From JBKHBQ01 sp046542305 (GTDB lineage Bacteria > Bacteroidota > Bacteroidia > Bacteroidales > 4484-276), in the NCBI GenBank assembly GCA_046542305.1, contig JBKHBQ010000074.1, positions 1 to 15,250 of the forward strand: a stretch of DNA of 15,250 bases, written 5' to 3'. Made by a program: the position numbers and the translations under genes. Shown one piece after another: positions 14,384-15,250 of this stretch. How positions within the stretch are numbered: the stretch's first letter is position 1; every line of letters starts with the position of its first letter. The notes below the pieces were generated by a model. The model was given only the letters and a program-made list of their open reading frames with translations, ran no database searches and was not told where the DNA came from.

Positions 14384-15250
14384 ATGATACGACGGAACAA
14401 ACTCATTTATTTCTGGATACTGTCTGCCGTGATTTACCTGACGGGTTGCATGAGTGATCCCACACCTGCCGTCCGCCAGCTTTTCCCCGATCCGCCCGAT
14501 ACCAGTATTGGTTTTAAACGAATCGATTACATGGACTATGAGGAGGTGGCTGCCATCATCGCCGGCACATCGGAACTGGCCAACGGAGTAGCACGGAAGG
14601 AAGGCATTGCCTACGTGCCGCAGCATGGCGATGATTTCAGAGGGCATGTGCTCGATGATGCCTACTGGTCGGGCATAGTCGCCTGCCACAGCGACTTCAG
14701 GGGCACCATCTTCAGGTATGCCGTAGCCCGCAGCAGCATATTCGACAGCAGCGATTTCAGGGTGGCCGATGTGCGGTGGACCGATTTCAGCGGATCGTCA
14801 ATGGTCGACTGCGATTTTAAGCAGGCACGCATGTTCAGGATGCTTGCCGATTCGGCCGATTTTTCGCGCTCCGAAATGATGGGCGCCAATATGTTCGGCT
14901 TCGAAGGCAATGGCACGGTGCTGAGGCATTGCAATTTTTCGAACGCCCTGATGAAGGAAAGCGAACTCGTAAATGCCGATTTTACAGGTTGTACCGCCAT
15001 CAAAACCAATTTCCTGCTTTCAGTGCTTTTTAACGCCAAAGCCGATTCAGCAGATCTCAGCTATTCCGATTTTACCGGCGCTTCACTCGAAGGTGCATCA
15101 TTTGTGCACTCTCGGCTTTATAAAACAAATTTCCAGGGAGCACACCTGCAGGGCGTCGATTTTTCGGGTGCCGATCTGAGTGGTTGTTCCTTCTATGGCG
15201 CCGAATTCGAGAATACGGTGATGAAAGGTGCCATCAATATCCCGCCCGAC
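14384..15250 (+). CDS. pentapeptide-repeat lipoprotein (incomplete, runs off the right edge)
   Basis: At least 289 codons are open from the ATG at 14384 to the last base, with no stop. The signal ends in the lipobox LTGC (C22). From about residue 85 the sequence is a run of pentapeptide-type repeats of the A(D/N)F/LxG pattern, such as DFRGT, DFSGS, NADFTG, DFTGASLEG and VDFSGADLSG, which fold into a right-handed quadrilateral beta-helix. It begins 12 bp after nosY and so appears to be the next gene of the operon. Pentapeptide proteins have no single function. A periplasmic lipid-anchored helix beside NosD, itself a beta-helix, suggests a scaffold or assembly role, but this is a guess. Confidence 0.85.
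   Translation, partial: MIRRNKLIYFWILSAVIYLTGCMSDPTPAVRQLFPDPPDTSIGFKRIDYMDYEEVAAIIAGTSELANGVARKEGIAYVPQHGDDFRGHVLDDAYWSGIVACHSDFRGTIFRYAVARSSIFDSSDFRVADVRWTDFSGSSMVDCDFKQARMFRMLADSADFSRSEMMGANMFGFEGNGTVLRHCNFSNALMKESELVNADFTGCTAIKTNFLLSVLFNAKADSADLSYSDFTGASLEGASFVHSRLYKTNFQGAHLQGVDFSGADLSGCSFYGAEFENTVMKGAINIPPD

Noticed and set aside
1..15250. nosR or nosX as a missing part hidden in the window
   Set aside because: No protein with an FMN-binding NosR domain or a NosX/ApbE-like sequence is present. NosG and NosH fill the electron-supply role, as in clade II clusters.

Overview
The window is a single-strand, tightly packed nitrous oxide reductase (nos) locus of the clade II type (Sec-exported or lipoprotein reductase parts, NosG/NosH ferredoxins, no nosR seen). 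It most likely comes from a member of the Bacteroidota. The reasons are several lipoproteins with typical lipoboxes, a SusC-free TonB-dependent copper receptor, a TAnnTTTG-type promoter element, and proteins resembling those I recall from Bacteroidota nos clusters. Every convincing gene is on the + strand. I see no RNA gene, CRISPR array or insertion sequence.

Layout: 1-186 may hold the 3' end of an unrecognised gene. 187-548 is an AT-rich non-coding region with a candidate promoter. Then come two consecutive, clearly homologous NosZ-family genes (549-2789 and 2828-5212), a lipoprotein cytochrome c (5302-5715), a NosB-like four-helix membrane protein (5722-6513), nosD (6503-7855), a small membrane-anchored protein (7879-8265), an OprC/NosA-type TonB copper receptor (8393-10453), nosG (10487-11440), nosH (11433-12365), nosF (12371-13030), nosL (13051-13521), nosY (13538-14371), and a pentapeptide-repeat lipoprotein that runs off the right edge (14384-15250).

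The outstanding feature is the NosZ pair. The first protein keeps a complete CuA site but has lost all seven histidines that bind the catalytic CuZ cluster. The second keeps all seven CuZ histidines but has lost the CuA cysteines, histidine and methionine, and it carries a C-terminal haem c domain. The two losses are complementary. In the ordinary homodimeric enzyme, electrons cross from CuA of one subunit to CuZ of the other. The natural reading is therefore a split, heterodimeric N2O reductase made of a CuA subunit and a CuZ-cytochrome subunit. This is an inference from residues, not a demonstrated function.

The rest fits assembly and feeding of such an enzyme. The TonB receptor would import copper across the outer membrane, NosL and NosDFY would deliver copper (and sulfur) for CuZ maturation, and NosG/NosH, the NosB-like protein and the cytochrome c would carry quinol-derived electrons to the periplasm. 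Secondary oddities are a roughly 65-residue Gly/Arg/His/Asp-rich insertion inside an iron-sulfur motif of NosG, a short NosF, a helical tail on the CuA protein, and the pentapeptide lipoprotein at the end of the operon.
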